Source: Acanthopleura granulata
Taxonomy: Eukaryota; Mollusca; Polyplacophora; Chitonida; Chitonidae
NCBI GenBank assembly: GCA_016165875.1
Contig: JABBOT010000001.1
Location: forward strand, 43,576,847-43,640,846
DNA length: 64,000 bases
Reading direction: 5' to 3'
In this document: piece by piece, positions 46,801-61,800 of the stretch
Position numbering within the stretch: the first letter of the stretch is position 1
Layout: each line of letters opens with the position of its first letter
The notes under the pieces: model-generated
Seen by the model: the letters and a program-made list of their open reading frames with translations, nothing else
Databases searched by the model: none
What the model was told of the DNA's origin: nothing
Position numbers and translations under genes: made by a program

Positions 46801-49800
46801 CAATCTACACATTTACATCCATATATAAAGTAGGTTCACATATGTTTCTCTCGTCTGTCAGTTTGTGAAATATAGGAAAGGCATTTTAACTATTTTGATG
46901 TTGCAAAGGCTTAAATGTAGAGTTACTCTAGCCATTTAACACGAACAGCTTCTTGTACTATGTACAATGGTTAAATACTTACATTTTCTAATCTGTTGTC
47001 AAAAGCTCGATTTAAAATTATAGATTCTACTTCACCTTCATCAGTCTGCAAAAACACACACAGACAAGTTACTACATGAGAACTTGTTCCCGAGATCAAA
47101 TATCATCCACACACATGCATGTACACGATCTAACAATAACTTACAATTACTTTTCAAGGCAGGCATCATCAGGATTTTTCACAGCTCTTTTAAGTTCAAC
47201 AAAGTATCTCTATAAGATTCATGATATATACCTGATTCTCTTTGATACAACATTGAAAAATACAGCTGAATTACATGAACTGCATCTTGACAAAAATATT
47301 TCTTTATTTATTCGTTTACTTATTTGATTTCTGTTTTACAGATGTGCTGAAGGATTTTTCACATACGTCACAAGAGTCAGGTATGGACAAAACTGCAGTC
47401 CTGAAGTAAGAGTGGCGAAAGTACGAAGCCGAATTAAATTATGATTAGGCACCACCTGAACATGCAGTTATAACAACAAACTGGCTGACCATGGTTCTGA
47501 TCTGTACAGTCTTGCCCGGACTGGGTAGTGGCCGGCCGAAGGAAGAGGCTATCAGTTCCTGAGCAGAGTACAAGGAGATCTTCCTGCAGCTTTCTAGACC
47601 ATCCAGTAGCTGAAACACGCACGTAAATTGTCTGAATTAACCTTCTGATGAAAGTCTTTTAAGTCTTTGCTACAAAGAAAACCTTTCTTTCACTGCTATT
47701 TGCACTATTACAGTATTTCACTATTACATGTATTTTAACTGTGTTACAGAAGATTTTTATTTATTGATTTATTTGATTGGTCACACCATTTTACATTGTA
47801 CTCAAAATTACTTCAGGTGGCCAGCATTAAGGTAAGAGAAAACAGGCTGGAGCTAGAGGTAAAGCCACAACCATCTGCAGGTTGCTGGCAGACGTTATCA
47901 CGTACATCCAGAGAGAAAGCCAGCATGAACTGGGCTTAAACTAACAATGATCACATTGGTTAGAGGCTTTTAAGTCATTGCACTGAGCTAGCGCAGTAAC
48001 CCCTTCAGTCACAGAGGCCCTGTGTCACCAAATATGTTGTTGTCTTGTCATGCTGGTAGCAGACTGTCTGACTACTGACATATTTATGGTGCAGCTTTAA
48101 TCAAACACCATGCCTAAGACACCAGACATGATGCTCCATCTAGCTGCAGCGTAATGACACCAAACTGACCAGTACATGGCTTCAACCCCTTATTCTGGCC
48201 TCAATGCAACAAAAACAAAGAGGCATTTAATTCTTAAACTATCAGCCTTGCCTTGACTAGAGCACTATGACAACAACAAACTGAAGCACTCCACTTACGC
48301 ATATTTAAACTGAACATCAGAGGAATTGTCAGAATTCCTATGTTATGACATTAGCAAGCTCCTACATTCAATACATGCATACATGAAGCAAGAACAGTTA
48401 TGTATTTATCTGACCACTGTTTAAAGCCATGCACAGACATTTTTATTGCCACAATATGGTTATAGTGCTGTTGAATTGCTGTTAATCTATTACCATTAAT
48501 ATAAAAAAATTTCACTTTTACAGTGGCGACTTTTATGCATGGTGAAAATCAGAAAGTAACTGACTTCTGCTGAGGAACTTTTCCACACGTGACATACAGG
48601 TGAATGCACACCAGTACAAAAGCATAGTGCGTCAGCAATTGATATCATCACTGAGTAGAGTAAGTCAGCAAGAGTGCAGTGAGTCAGCAAGTGTACAGTG
48701 AGTCAGCAAGAGTATAGTGATGCAGCAAGAGTAGTGAGTCAACAAGAATACAGTGAGGCAGCAAGAGTGCAGTGAGTTAGCAAAGAGTTCAGTGAGGCAG
48801 CACGAGTTCAGTGAGGCAACAAGAGCACAGTGAGTCAGCAAAGGGTTCAGTGAGGCAGCAAAGAGTACAGTGAGGCAGCAAAGAGTATAGTGAGGCAGCA
48901 AGAGTACAGGGAGGAAGCAAGAGTACAGTGAGGCAGCAAACTGTGGAGAAATGTACCTACCTGAGAATACATCTGGAAAGCACTGACAGGACTCAGTATA
49001 CATATCACTTCCACCTTCTTTACCCCCTCCTCTACCACCTACATAATGACGCAGGCATATAAGATTCCATAGATGTGTTCATCATGGATACAGTGATACT
49101 TGGGATCTGGTCGATTAATTGATTTTAGTGATTAATGTTCACAGAGAAAATGGCAACTGTAGATGTTCTGGGACCTGTTTTACGAAGATTTACGGTATTT
49201 GTTGTCATGAGAGTTATGCTTAATGTAAGTTACACCGTCTTTATGAACTGGGCCTGTGCTGTGGGGAATCTTATAGAAAACCACCAACCTTTGGTGAGTA
49301 ACTAGTGAACTTTCCCAAGAGTGATACAAAGATTTTAAATGAATTACATGGACCGTATCTGTGGATGGTGAGTAGTCTCATACAAAGTTCAAGTGCATGC
49401 AAGACCCAACCACGTTCACATAAAAAATGTTCTGAGAGTTGCTGACAGCTTTGTATTACCACTCAGGCCAGAAGAACAGGGAAGTTTGGGGGGAAATCTC
49501 TAAAATTCTCTTTGCAAGGCAAAGACTGGGCCATCAATTTGTGTATCTGATGATTCACAGATACACATTTACATCACAAGGCTAAGGAATACACCGTATT
49601 CCTATATGAAATGTCTGTGTTATCTACCATAGTGACAACTGCACTTCCTCTGTGTGTGTGCAAAGCAATGTTTCTTGATAAGATTTTCAGGAATGACAAG
49701 AGGAGTATTTCCTGCAACACAGGTGGTATTTTATTTATCCTGAACATGTTCACTATCGGATTATTTGAGATATTGAGATACTGAGGCTTTGCTTCCTGCA

Positions 49801-52800
49801 AAACAGGCACTATTTTATCTGCCCTAGCTCCTTGCATTGTAAGCCTTCATGTTTGTGAGAGTGTCAGTCAGCAGGTTATTTCCTGCCACACTGGCTATGT
49901 GCTGGCTATTAAAACAGACCCCAGCATCTACAACTTACATTGCCATGGCAGTTAAGGGAATACTTACATGTAGTTAAGTTCGCTTAATGGTACCAGGGCC
50001 TGACTACTTACTGTGTAACGTCTACAATATCCAAACACATGGCTGCCATCCGCATCAGTCAGTACAAAGGAATAACTTTCACTATAATAAACACAAAAAC
50101 ATTGTTATTAATTGGTTTTTATAGTTTGCTCCCTCAGTGTCAACTGTACCATTTTCAAAGTCATGTTACATTGCTGGAAGCTCCTAAAAATGATTATTAA
50201 ATGCAATTTGAATGGCACTGGTTTCAGAGATTTATTCTACTGCCAAAATATAAATGTAATCAGAATGCTAGCACAAAAAGCAGATTAGAAGCCAGTTTGG
50301 CATTATTTCATTCAAAACGTAATGATCACTATGTAGAAAGCACTAAATTTTCAGATTACTTACTAATCTGGTTGAAACCAAAGTGCATTATGATGTCATT
50401 CTGCTGAAATCAGATTGGAACTTTATAAAATAAAATGTTTCTTTATTGATGTCACAATGTCTGGGTGTGAAATATCAAAATGTGATATTGCACTGAAGTG
50501 AAAATAAAACTTTTATTAAAATAAACACTGATGTATAAATAATAATCACTAATTTGGCTAATGGCACATGAATGTCAAGGTCAGAATTATTATACAGCTT
50601 ACCTTTTCTTTGGCTGCAACAGCCTAAGATTAACATGTTCAGCATCAGGAAAACAGAACAATGGAATGGTTTCAGCAATATTCACCTGTAAATGTAAAGA
50701 AAATGAGAGTGAGGATGAACAAGAATACCAGTATATTCAAATGCAAACATGAACTCAGTTATTGACATTCTATCAACACTGCTTGTGCGTGATTTAGTCA
50801 TAAGCATGAGGAATAACAGGGAAGCTACAGTTTCAACAAAGAGAAACGATTGATATCAAGTTATCAGGATGCTTCAATTGAAATACTGGTATAACAAGAC
50901 ATTATAATTTTTGTAAAACAATAATAATTGGAGTTTTTGAACTCCAATATCAATCCTAGAGGCTGCTTTTTGGAAATAATCGTAGATAAATTGGTTCTGA
51001 AAACGCATGCTTGTCAGATTGATTGAATGACAATTGGGAGTGAAATATAAATACAAATTATTGAGTAAGCATATTTTTTTATCTTACTACACTGATTCGT
51101 AATACCTTGAGCACAGCGGTTTATTTAACATGAACCACTTTACAACTGAAAATGGGTTCTCAAGAGTTACACCAGTTTGACATTTTAGAGACTCCATTCA
51201 GTAAGGGAGTATGTTATTTCCAAACCATGCGATAAAGGTAAGTCATACAATGCGTGTACATAATGGTATTGTGCATGTGTTAACTCATAAAGCAATGTAC
51301 ATCACCAGCCAAAGATATCACATGTACGCATTATGTGTACAAAAATGTACTACAAGCAGGGCAAAATATGTGGGGTGAAACAAAAAAAAATTTTAATAAA
51401 ATTACTCATCACAAAAAAATAAATAAATAATTAACAGAAAACAAATATAAGCAACACAAAACTCATATCAACGATTTAGACACATTCTAAATGTAGGTGA
51501 AATTACACAGAATCTGAAAACAAATATTACAATCAGTAATTTATCTTCGTACAAAATATATTACCAAGCATTCCACACATACGCCTACTGAAAACAAGGT
51601 TTTGCTTTCAAACTGTCGCCATTAACTTTCAACTGCAGCAGTTCACGAAATGTACATCAGAAACTACAACAACACAACAAAAATCCTGGAACCACACACA
51701 CACTGCGAGGTGCTTGTGGTAAAGATAGTCGCACTACAAAAATCACATGAGGAATATGAGAAAAACTGAAGAAATGACAGCACGTATGTCTGTGTCAAGC
51801 AGGCCATTCCAAGGGATTCACTCACCAGGCCCTCGGCTATGGAATTAGGGTTCTGGCTGACAATTGGCACTCGCTGCATCAAAAAACATCAAAAAACATC
51901 TTGGGTCAAGGATGTCAGTTTAGTTTGACTGTTTGTCTGGGGTTATACATCGCCGTTTAGTTTGACTGTTTGTCTGGGGTTATACATCGCCGTTTAGTTT
52001 GACTGTTTGTCTGGGGTTATACATCGCCGTTTAGTTTGACTGTTTGTCTGGGGTTATACATCATCGTTTAATTTGACTGTTTGGGGTTATACATCGTCGT
52101 TTAGTTTGATTGTTTGTCTGGGGTTATACATCGCCGTTTAGTTTGACTGTTTGTCTGGGGTTAAACATCGTCGTTTAGTTTGATTGTTTGTCTGGGGTTA
52201 TACATCGCCGTTTAGTTTGACTGTTTGTCTGGGGTTATACATCATCGTTTAATTTGACTGTTTGGGGTTATACATCGCCGTTTAGTTTGACTGTTTGTCT
52301 GGGGTTAAACATCGTCGTTTAGTTTGACTGTTTGTCTGGGGTTATACACTGTTGTTTTCCACATTATGCAGCATCACTGACTAGGAAGTAAATTCAAAAT
52401 ACACTCTCCTGATAACACCCCCTTAAAGGCATAATGCATGTTCCAGCTAGCCGTGTGAGGTTAGATGTGTGCCTGCAACCATATTGTATACATTCTATAC
52501 ATACAAATATTGCGTCTGAGCATCATTTAAATATTTCAGCATTTCATTCTCTTGCCAGACATAAATCTGATGGTGGGTAAAATCCATGTGTCAAATGAAC
52601 ACATATTTATAGTCAAAATTTGCCCAATAGACCAGTTCGGGCTAACAATCAAGAAGCATGACATTGTTCGATTTTGGCTGCCGTTGATGTCACTTCGTTA
52701 TTGCGATGCGCCATGATGTGGGTCTCTCTGGTAACGTTACAGTTGACAGAACCGTTGCTTCGACCATGGTAGAAAAAGTACTAATGGATATTGTTGCCAT

Positions 52801-55800
52801 CTTTTGCAATACAATATAAGGCACTGTGCATGTGTCAGAGCTTATGTCTAGAGAGCTCACCTCTCTACATGCCAACTGGTATTATCATCCGATGTATGCC
52901 CTCTCAGTATTCAGTGTGACTCCAAATCTTGGGCTATTCAAATTGCACAAGTTTGACCTATACATGATAAATAGCGGGCTTCAGGTAGACAGGGCTCTCC
53001 CTAGCTAGCAGGAGTTTTGACCTGATCCCCTGATAGTACTGTAGATGCCACTTAACCAAATTGACTTGCTGAAGACATGACACCACACCAAAACCAGTAA
53101 AAGTTTTACCTAGAGACAAACCACACTGTAGCGTGATACAATAGTCTGTTTGAAACAAGCTCTTACAATTTATGACTTCACAAAACAGGTACTCAGCTCT
53201 TGGAGAGGCAGAAAGCCTTTCAAACTGTCGGATCTGCCAGTCCACCTCAATACTAGGGCCAGAAACAGTCATGAATGCTCCAGATGCCACCAGCATAATC
53301 AAACAAATCTCCTGAACTGCCTAATGTCAGCTGACCAATAAACTCACCATTTCTGGAAACTTGTGTTTAATCTCTGGCTGGTTCACCATTCTGCCTTCCA
53401 CCTGTTTACGATGGAGACCCACAATGATGGCACACTCGTACAGCTGGGGATAAATCTTGTCCATGAACTTGCGTACATTTCTCACACTCGTGTACTGTAA
53501 GATATAAATCACAAAAGCTCATAAATATATATGCATACATATACACTACGAAGGCACCTCTAAATGCCTCTCAAAGATGTTAAGAGGGCACCTCTTACTG
53601 ATGTATTTTTTTCAACAGCTGTTAAGTAAACGATATGAATTCAAATGAAAAAGATATACATAATAAGCAAAGTTAAGTTCACAAATTCATTACCAAACTG
53701 TAACAGTTGGTAAAAAGTAAAAGATATGTGTTAGTCCTTAGGTTCCACCCTAAAATTACAAGCTTTTCTTTGGATACTACTGTATTTGATCTAAATTTTA
53801 GTATGTAAAATTACACTTGCAAAAGCACATGAAGGCCACAAAATAATATTTTTGATGCGAATAATTATTTTTTTCTGATAAGAAATGCATTGAAATCAAG
53901 CAAAACAGGCTCCTTGAATAATAATTAACTTTAGGTGCAATACAGTACCTTCTCAAAGCTTAATACCTTGCTTGAGTTCAATTCTACCTAGCCACCTTAC
54001 ATGTATGTCTCTCAAGCATACAGATTTCAATTATCACTTTCTAGAAAGAAAACCGTCAAGGTCCGCTTTTATTAATATTTTCCATACATGTATTTTCTCC
54101 TGAGGTTTTGTTTTCTGACTAATATGGATTATGCTCATTATTATGTCAACATGAAAATCCACAACAGAAACAAAGATTCGTGGACAGTGACCTGCTAACA
54201 GATAATATATAAAATAGTGATACATACAAATTACAGGAGTACAGGTATTTGGAAAGAGAAGTGATGTTAGTTTAGTGGCAGACTTTCCTTTTTGTAAGAT
54301 GGAGTCAATTTCACATAATCAGTTTTCACTCCAGTCAAATTCCCAACATTGTGCTTTTCAACTGTAACTGTATTCTATGAGAAAAAATGTTTCCCTAGTA
54401 AGGGTTGCACGAAAAAAGGATTATCACAGTTTAAACTTTACAGCTCAAACAAGAGGTGAAATCGATCTGGCTCTTTCTCAGGTTTTAGTATATTTGCTTG
54501 TAGTTACAAGTGAGAATACCTAAAACGTGTTATGTTTGGACACATCTATCACAAACTGAACATCTGAGACCATAAACTAAGGAGTTCAAACCAACTAGAA
54601 TTTGCTTCGGGGAATCAGTCTTTGGCCCTGCCTTTTTACTCAGCCTGGGGAAAATACTCACAGTTTTAACTTTCACAGATTGGACGTATTCCACTCTTCG
54701 CATTATCTCAGAGACATCCACAAAACTGTCGCTGTCAACTACAGAAAATGTTGTGCACTCTTTGTTATCAGCAGAAAACATCACGGACACAGTCGGAATG
54801 AAAGATTATGGCTTTATATCAGTGTATTCAGACAGAAACTTTTATGTGAGAAAAAATAAGCAAAATTTAAGCTCAGAAAAATGGTGGTGCACCAATGTTT
54901 CATCTGCTACATGTCCCAGTCTGATCACCAGCAGTTTGACCAGATCGTTGCTTAGGTATACCTTGCTGGGCCTTTATGTTGACAGACCTTCATCTACCAG
55001 GAAATAACAACACTGTCTGTCAAATCTACACTATACTATGTCCAAGATTAGAGAACTGAAGCAGCTCTCAGCTGTGATAAGCAAGGACATGGGTGCATTT
55101 CTCAGACAGAACATTTCTCACACTGACATACATGTATATATACATGTATGCACTACTCACTTGACTGCCTGTCTGGGTTTTCCTTCACTGTTTCTCCAAA
55201 TGACTCCCTCTTCTTAACTATCTTCTGCAGGAGGGAGAAGGCTTGGTTGACTTTTTGTTTGACCTACATGTAGTATAAAAAATCATCGCTTTAAATATCA
55301 TACATCTGGTGTTCATGTGTACATATATAAATGAAAAATTTGTGAGCAACAAAACTACAAGCCCATGCCAATTAACTTGGGAACAGAGGCATGTCATCAG
55401 AAATGTTGGCTTCTTCTCTGGCCGTACGTGGGAAGGCCTGCCAGCATTCTGCCAACAGATGATCGTGGGTTTCCCATAGGCTCTGTCTGGTATCCACCAA
55501 CCCATAATGATGGCCGCCTGTATAGAACTGAAATATTCTTAAGTGCAGCATAAAACACCCATAAAATAATGCAATTAAGTAGTACTGGTACCTATATGCA
55601 CATGTAAGTTCTTGAGGCACTCTCTGCCTTGTGCATTCCTGATTGGTGTGCCTTGCCTCTGGAGCAACCAGCTGTGGTTACAAGATCAGCTTTTGTTACC
55701 AAAACCAGCTGTGGTTACAAGATCAGCTATGGTTACAAACCACCTGAGGTAACAGGGCCAGGCTATGATGACAAGATCAGCTAAACGTATGGTTACAAAG

Positions 55801-58800
55801 CTACTGTGGCGGTGATTAGGCCTACAGGACTACTTTTCTTTACAAAGCCAGCTGAGGTTACAAGATCGGCTGTGCGCGCAAGGCAAACTGTGGTTGCAAC
55901 ATGAGATATTTTCACAAAACCAGCTGCTGTTACAAAATCAGATTTAGTTGCAGAGCCATCTGTGGACAGGGCCAGCTTTGGTTACAAAACCAGCCATGAT
56001 CACAAAACTAGCTCCACATACAAAAACCTGCCTTCATTACAAGAACAACCCGAGTTACAGGACGATTTATTTGGTCTTGGAGATGGAATGATAACAGTAT
56101 CTGACATGCTCGAACAAACAGCCCTAGCACGCTTCCAAAACATACTACCAACCTTCTATGACACACTACTAATGTGAAAACCTTTCTTTTCAGCATTAAA
56201 CTAGAGAAACCTGTTCATGTAGATACTGATTAGAAAAAGATCTGACATATCATGGGAAAATAACCAGCTGGCAACTGAAGGCCTACATGTACATGGTCTT
56301 AATTTGTACCTTATATTATGTTACAAGGGTATACGGTGTAGCCTAATGCAGACATTGACACTCCAGCAGTAAACTCTCCAAATCTGAACATGTAGGAGAG
56401 CTTTTAAGTTATACTTTCATGTTTAAATGTACTAAGTTTTAAGCGATGACAAAAAACCAAAACCAAAAAAGAAAAAATCCACACATGAACACAGTGCATG
56501 TATTCAACATCAAAGCAACTAACATCCAAACTACAAATGCTTCAAAGCAGAGAACTACTGATAAATCTGCTGAATAAATTTAGCATTATGCATAGCATAT
56601 ACTTAGCCATATTGAAGAAATCTGTTCATAAAAAAGATAATGTATTTTTCTTAAAACACTGTCATGGATTAAAGGAATTCCCAGTTTCATTAGACATTGG
56701 TCCAGACACATATTACATGCACTGAGAAAGTCCTTGTTGTTGTCAATTCTTCCATAAATCACATGACTAGAATCCATCGTGATTCAGGAGTCATCTATAA
56801 AAAACATTATCATAAATTATCAAGAGATTCCCTTCATAAAAGTGGCCACAATCTGTTAAATATGATTTCATTGTAAACAGGAAAGAGTCCTGTACAGGTA
56901 GATATGACAAGAGTATGTGATAATTGTAAAAATGCAGATAGGGAAAAATTGCTACACGAATTTTCCATATGCATAAGCACAGAATAATATTGATAACAAC
57001 ATGCAACAGACAGTGCAACAGACAACACATATTTTCTTTGATCTGAAAGTCTAAATAGGACAATATCAAGTTCTTCATTTTGCCCGTTTTGTCCCATACA
57101 TGTACCTGAGAGAAGCTACTACAAAATTGTTGTAGAAGTCAAAATTTCAAGGTTATTATCTGGAGTAACGTATGATGCCCCTGATTTCAAATTTTCATCT
57201 CAATAAAGTCTATACCTTAAAATAAAAACACACTTGTATACAATCCTAACCATTGCAAAATAAACCCTGAAGCTCAAATAGTACATGTTATGTATGAAAT
57301 AATGTAAATCATGTCTCCCCAGTAGTAGTTGGAACCATACACTTAATCATGTGCATGAATATAAATCTTCCCTGGGACCATCTCTCAGTCCACAAACAGT
57401 ACATTTAAAGGTTAGACATATTGTTGGCAGCAGGAGGCGTAAGCAAGCATATCTCTGTGAAGGCTATCAGTGCAGGGGCATTGCAAATAGCAACAAGAGT
57501 CACCAAATTTGAATTAGCGTGAACAACTGTAGTTTGTTTACAGCTTATTAAAGCTCTTCAGATGTACAATGACATCAGGGCAAAAGTACTATTCATTCTT
57601 GTAGATTAAAGAGAATTTTGATTAAGCAGTTAATGAAGCCCAGCAAAGCTGTTGGTTACAGGTTTTTTACATGTTTCTCTGTCAAACTGAATGCAGTGTG
57701 AAGTTTGGTGACATGTTTTAAGATGTGAGCTTCTCTAAAGGCATGACAGAAATCCCTGCCCAGAATCTCTTTACTCATATTCTCACGTAGACTCTGAAAC
57801 AGTGGTCAGACTTCAGTCATGTTTGATCAAAAGAGTCAGACTCTGAAACAGTGGTCAGACATCAGTCATGTTTGATCAAACCAGTCAAACTCTAAAACAG
57901 TGGTCAGGCTTCAGTCATGTCTGATCAAACCAGTCAGATTTACACTGGAAACCTTTAGGATATGTTAGAATGTTCGATAACTCCCTACAAATGTAAGCTT
58001 CTTGCAGATTATTATTATCATTATTATTATTCAGTGAAATCCCAGCATTTCCTTCACTGATAAAAGTGTTATTTTCACATTTTGATATTTCACACCCAGA
58101 CGACACGACACCTAAAAAGAAACACGATGATTCGCATCTCGTGGGTTATCATTTCTACCTCTCAGTTGAACAATATTTATGGCATTCAACCTTCACTGCA
58201 CAATATCCTCTATTTATTATTATTATTATGTACATTCAGCAGTTCATCCAGCAAATTTGACATCAGGAGGGCAAAGATTTAAGGAAAATTGTTAAGGAAA
58301 CAGAACAGCTAAGGCTTATATGAGTCAAGATGATGTCACATACTAGCCCTAAGATAACTAAGTATTCAACTCTGTACGTGTATGAATTTATTCACATATA
58401 CAGTTACATGTATGCTTAACCTCCAAAAACAACATGAACGTAATTTTGAAACCTCTGCAGAGGTAGAATTAACACCTAAATGTGGCTGCATGTACACTGT
58501 ACTCAAAGGCTGTGAAGACTGGTCACCTTCAATACAATTTCACTATTCTTTAACTCGGGTTGAATTACATGTCACATTACAGAGAACGGGGAGGTTTGTG
58601 ATTTACAGATGTGCCCTAAATTCGTCCTGAATTGGTCAATGCAGGTTTAGGCTGGCAGAAAAAACTTAAAAATTCAAAGACTTACACCCCAGGACAGCCG
58701 GAGCCCAATCTACACACACAAATTAACACTGGTCAGTTGTCGGTCTAACACATGGACAGTGATATGCACAAACACAACACACTTGCTCATCTAGCTAAAA

Positions 58801-61800
58801 CACATAGATGTCTATGTATGATTTGCATTGCGTAATTAACATTGTATGCCAGCGTAAAAAAAACTTCCCTCCCAAGTTCCCTAATCGTATGACTGAGTAA
58901 GACACTGTTTGGTGAACAAACAAATCTATTATCCCTTACTAACAACATGGCTGACCTGCTTATAAACTTTCTGACAGGCTGATTATAGAATATTATTATT
59001 ACACAATGCAGTGTATAGACAGCTACATGTATGTGTACATGAAATGTCCTATTTGAGCCAGGCTGACTACATTTACATGTACTTTATATGTAGTCTCGCT
59101 CTTGAACTTAAAGGAGATGTACATGTACACATCTATTATGGCTGGGAAATACAGAAAATACTACAAAGGAAGTACATGTAGTAATAGCTGAAAACAGGCA
59201 GAAAAATGTACATCCATAATGAGCATTTCGATCACAGTGCATAAATGTACACTCATTTACATGTAAGCATCAATCTGGAGATAAATACATGTGCTAAAGT
59301 CAACAAAAGACTAATCACCTCAGAGGAAGTCATCGTCATAGACATAGCTGCAGCCATATTAATGCTTCATGCAGTTCTGCTCCACTGAACACAAACCCTA
59401 GATCATACGCACGTACAATGTAACCCAACATGACATACAGGTTTTGTGTACAACACACCCAGTCTTTAGAATAAACAGGCCTTAAACTAAGGTCTCCTTT
59501 AAAATATGCGCAACTCGATTAACCCTTCAAAAAAGGGCCTTTTCAAAAGTTTTTACTGGTATTTTGATAAAAGGTTTTCTTTCTCTCCATTTAATTTCTT
59601 TAAAATCCCTACCTTCTTCAAAAGTCAGAATAAAAAAGAAGAATTCTATTTCTTCTCATTGGATTGGGTTGTGCCCAGCAAACAATTTTTTAAGGACGGC
59701 CTAATGGCATATATGATCAAGCTTACTAGCCTTTTATTACATCACTTCATGTAGTAAAAGCAGTCTGCAAACAGATCAACTCGAATGATGAACACATGTC
59801 ACTGTCTATACCTTAATATTCTATTTCACATCAAATAAGTTGAGAATATACAGTGTAAAATTTGTTTAGACCCAGAATTTTCACTACAGAATTTTATTTA
59901 ATACTTACGGCAGCAATTCTTTTCTTCTGATTCCTAGGAGTGTCTTGATCTTGTGGTGGATCAGAGAACATTCGGAACAAGCCTCGGAATTTATCCTTCA
60001 TGCCTGGACCCTGTGCATATATAAATAAGTAATATTTGGTGGTTGATTCTTTGGTTGTTATATTCCATCTTCATAACATCGGGTTGAAATTTTGATATTT
60101 CTTTCTGACAAGTCTGAAGTTGCAGCATCTCATGTCACCATATATACAGTACTGGATCACTATATCAAAGACAATCCCAACAAGACGATCCACTCCGTCA
60201 CAGAGTATCCACAACAGACTGACATGAACTTGGCCTACATGTAGCGAAGGTAAAAACGTACAAGAACCAAGGAAGCCAGTTTTTAAGTCTCAATTATTGA
60301 AACTGAAACTTTAGATAGGGGTGTCCCTTTCATAAAGGCTGATTCACTAGCCACTTGGACAGTGGGTATGGTCAGAATATAGAGATACAGACTTCATCAC
60401 GTTTATTGCAATGGATTATTAATGTCGCTATGACACATTCCTGATGTTATACATGTCAATGCTATGATACAAATATGCATCTACTTACATGTACATATAG
60501 AATGAACAGGTGCTTGCCATAAACAAATCCATACATATACATATATACTGTAAATAACCCTGTCTCAATGGCTTCTCTAATCAGTTTGGCTTTTCTACAC
60601 AGCATGTACATTTACCAGCATGTACATTCATACCAGTGGTAATCCAAACAACGAGACAAGACTTCACGACACATGTAACAAACGTCAGCCAATAATACGT
60701 TAAAATAACAATTTTCATTAACAGTTGTCATTGTCAGTACACATCACCAGAGCTACATGCCCGGTTAGTAATACCAGCAATAGAGTATTATAAACATCTT
60801 ATTTTTATTTTTTGACATTCCTGACTGACATAAAACGTGGCTTTTCAGAAAGATTTTTTACACATGTAATGTTGACTGTAAACCTAAATAAAACAAAAAG
60901 AACATAAAGCACAGAGATACCAGTGCAGAACTTACTGGCGACTGGGGTCCACCCTGCTTCTTAAACCTGTGTGGCACAGCATAGCCATCTGCGTCAATGT
61001 ACACCTCCACATCATGAGAGGCATAGGTGTCATCAAGGGCAGTAACTCTGCATGACTCCATGGGGTCCATGTACACTGGGTCACCCGAAAGACTAGGCTC
61101 CATGTAGAGACACTCGTCACTGCAGCTCCTAAACATTCCTCTGTCCACTGAGGGTGGTGATTTGAAGAAAGGTGGTAGCAGCCCCATCTTTATTTCATTA
61201 TGCAGGGCATTGTGCACCCCTGGGGGTGAGGTCACTGGCATGGGTCTGGGGGATGGCTTGAGGACAGGAAGGGGGAGGAAATCTCCACTGGGCTCGTACA
61301 TCACACTTCTCACCATCTCAGGCTGCTGCACTTTACCATGTTTGTCAAACACTGGAGATTTACGCTCTCTCTTCTTCTGCCCTGTAGAGGTGTCCTCTTG
61401 GTAGCTGAAACCTTTCACTGATGAAAAGGAAGGGCTAGACTTTGGCCTGGGGGGAGGAGGGCGCTTTGGTCTACTGGGGCGTCGGTTAATATCGTCCCCA
61501 GAATGCGGGTCGCTGAAGTCAATATCAATGTGAGAATATGCTGCATTTCTGTGGTCTTTATTGTGATGAGGAGATGCTTTCGTTGTATGTGCCACTGCTG
61601 TGTCTTGCTTATTTGAGCTTGAATTTGAATTGATGCTTAAAGGGGGACTTATGGGGATTTTCAAATTTGCAATTTTAGGTTCTAAGTATTTGTCATGAGC
61701 GTGGGTCCTAGGGGGTTTCTGGGGTGGCCTGGGAGGGGCTGAAGTCCTCCAGTCTTTCTCCTGGGCTGACCTCTCTCCATCACGTACTGCTTGGTCAGGA

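Noticed and set aside
48661..52355. Regular repeats as a possible CRISPR array
   Set aside because: Units are contiguous without unique spacers and lie in introns of a eukaryotic gene; they are minisatellites.
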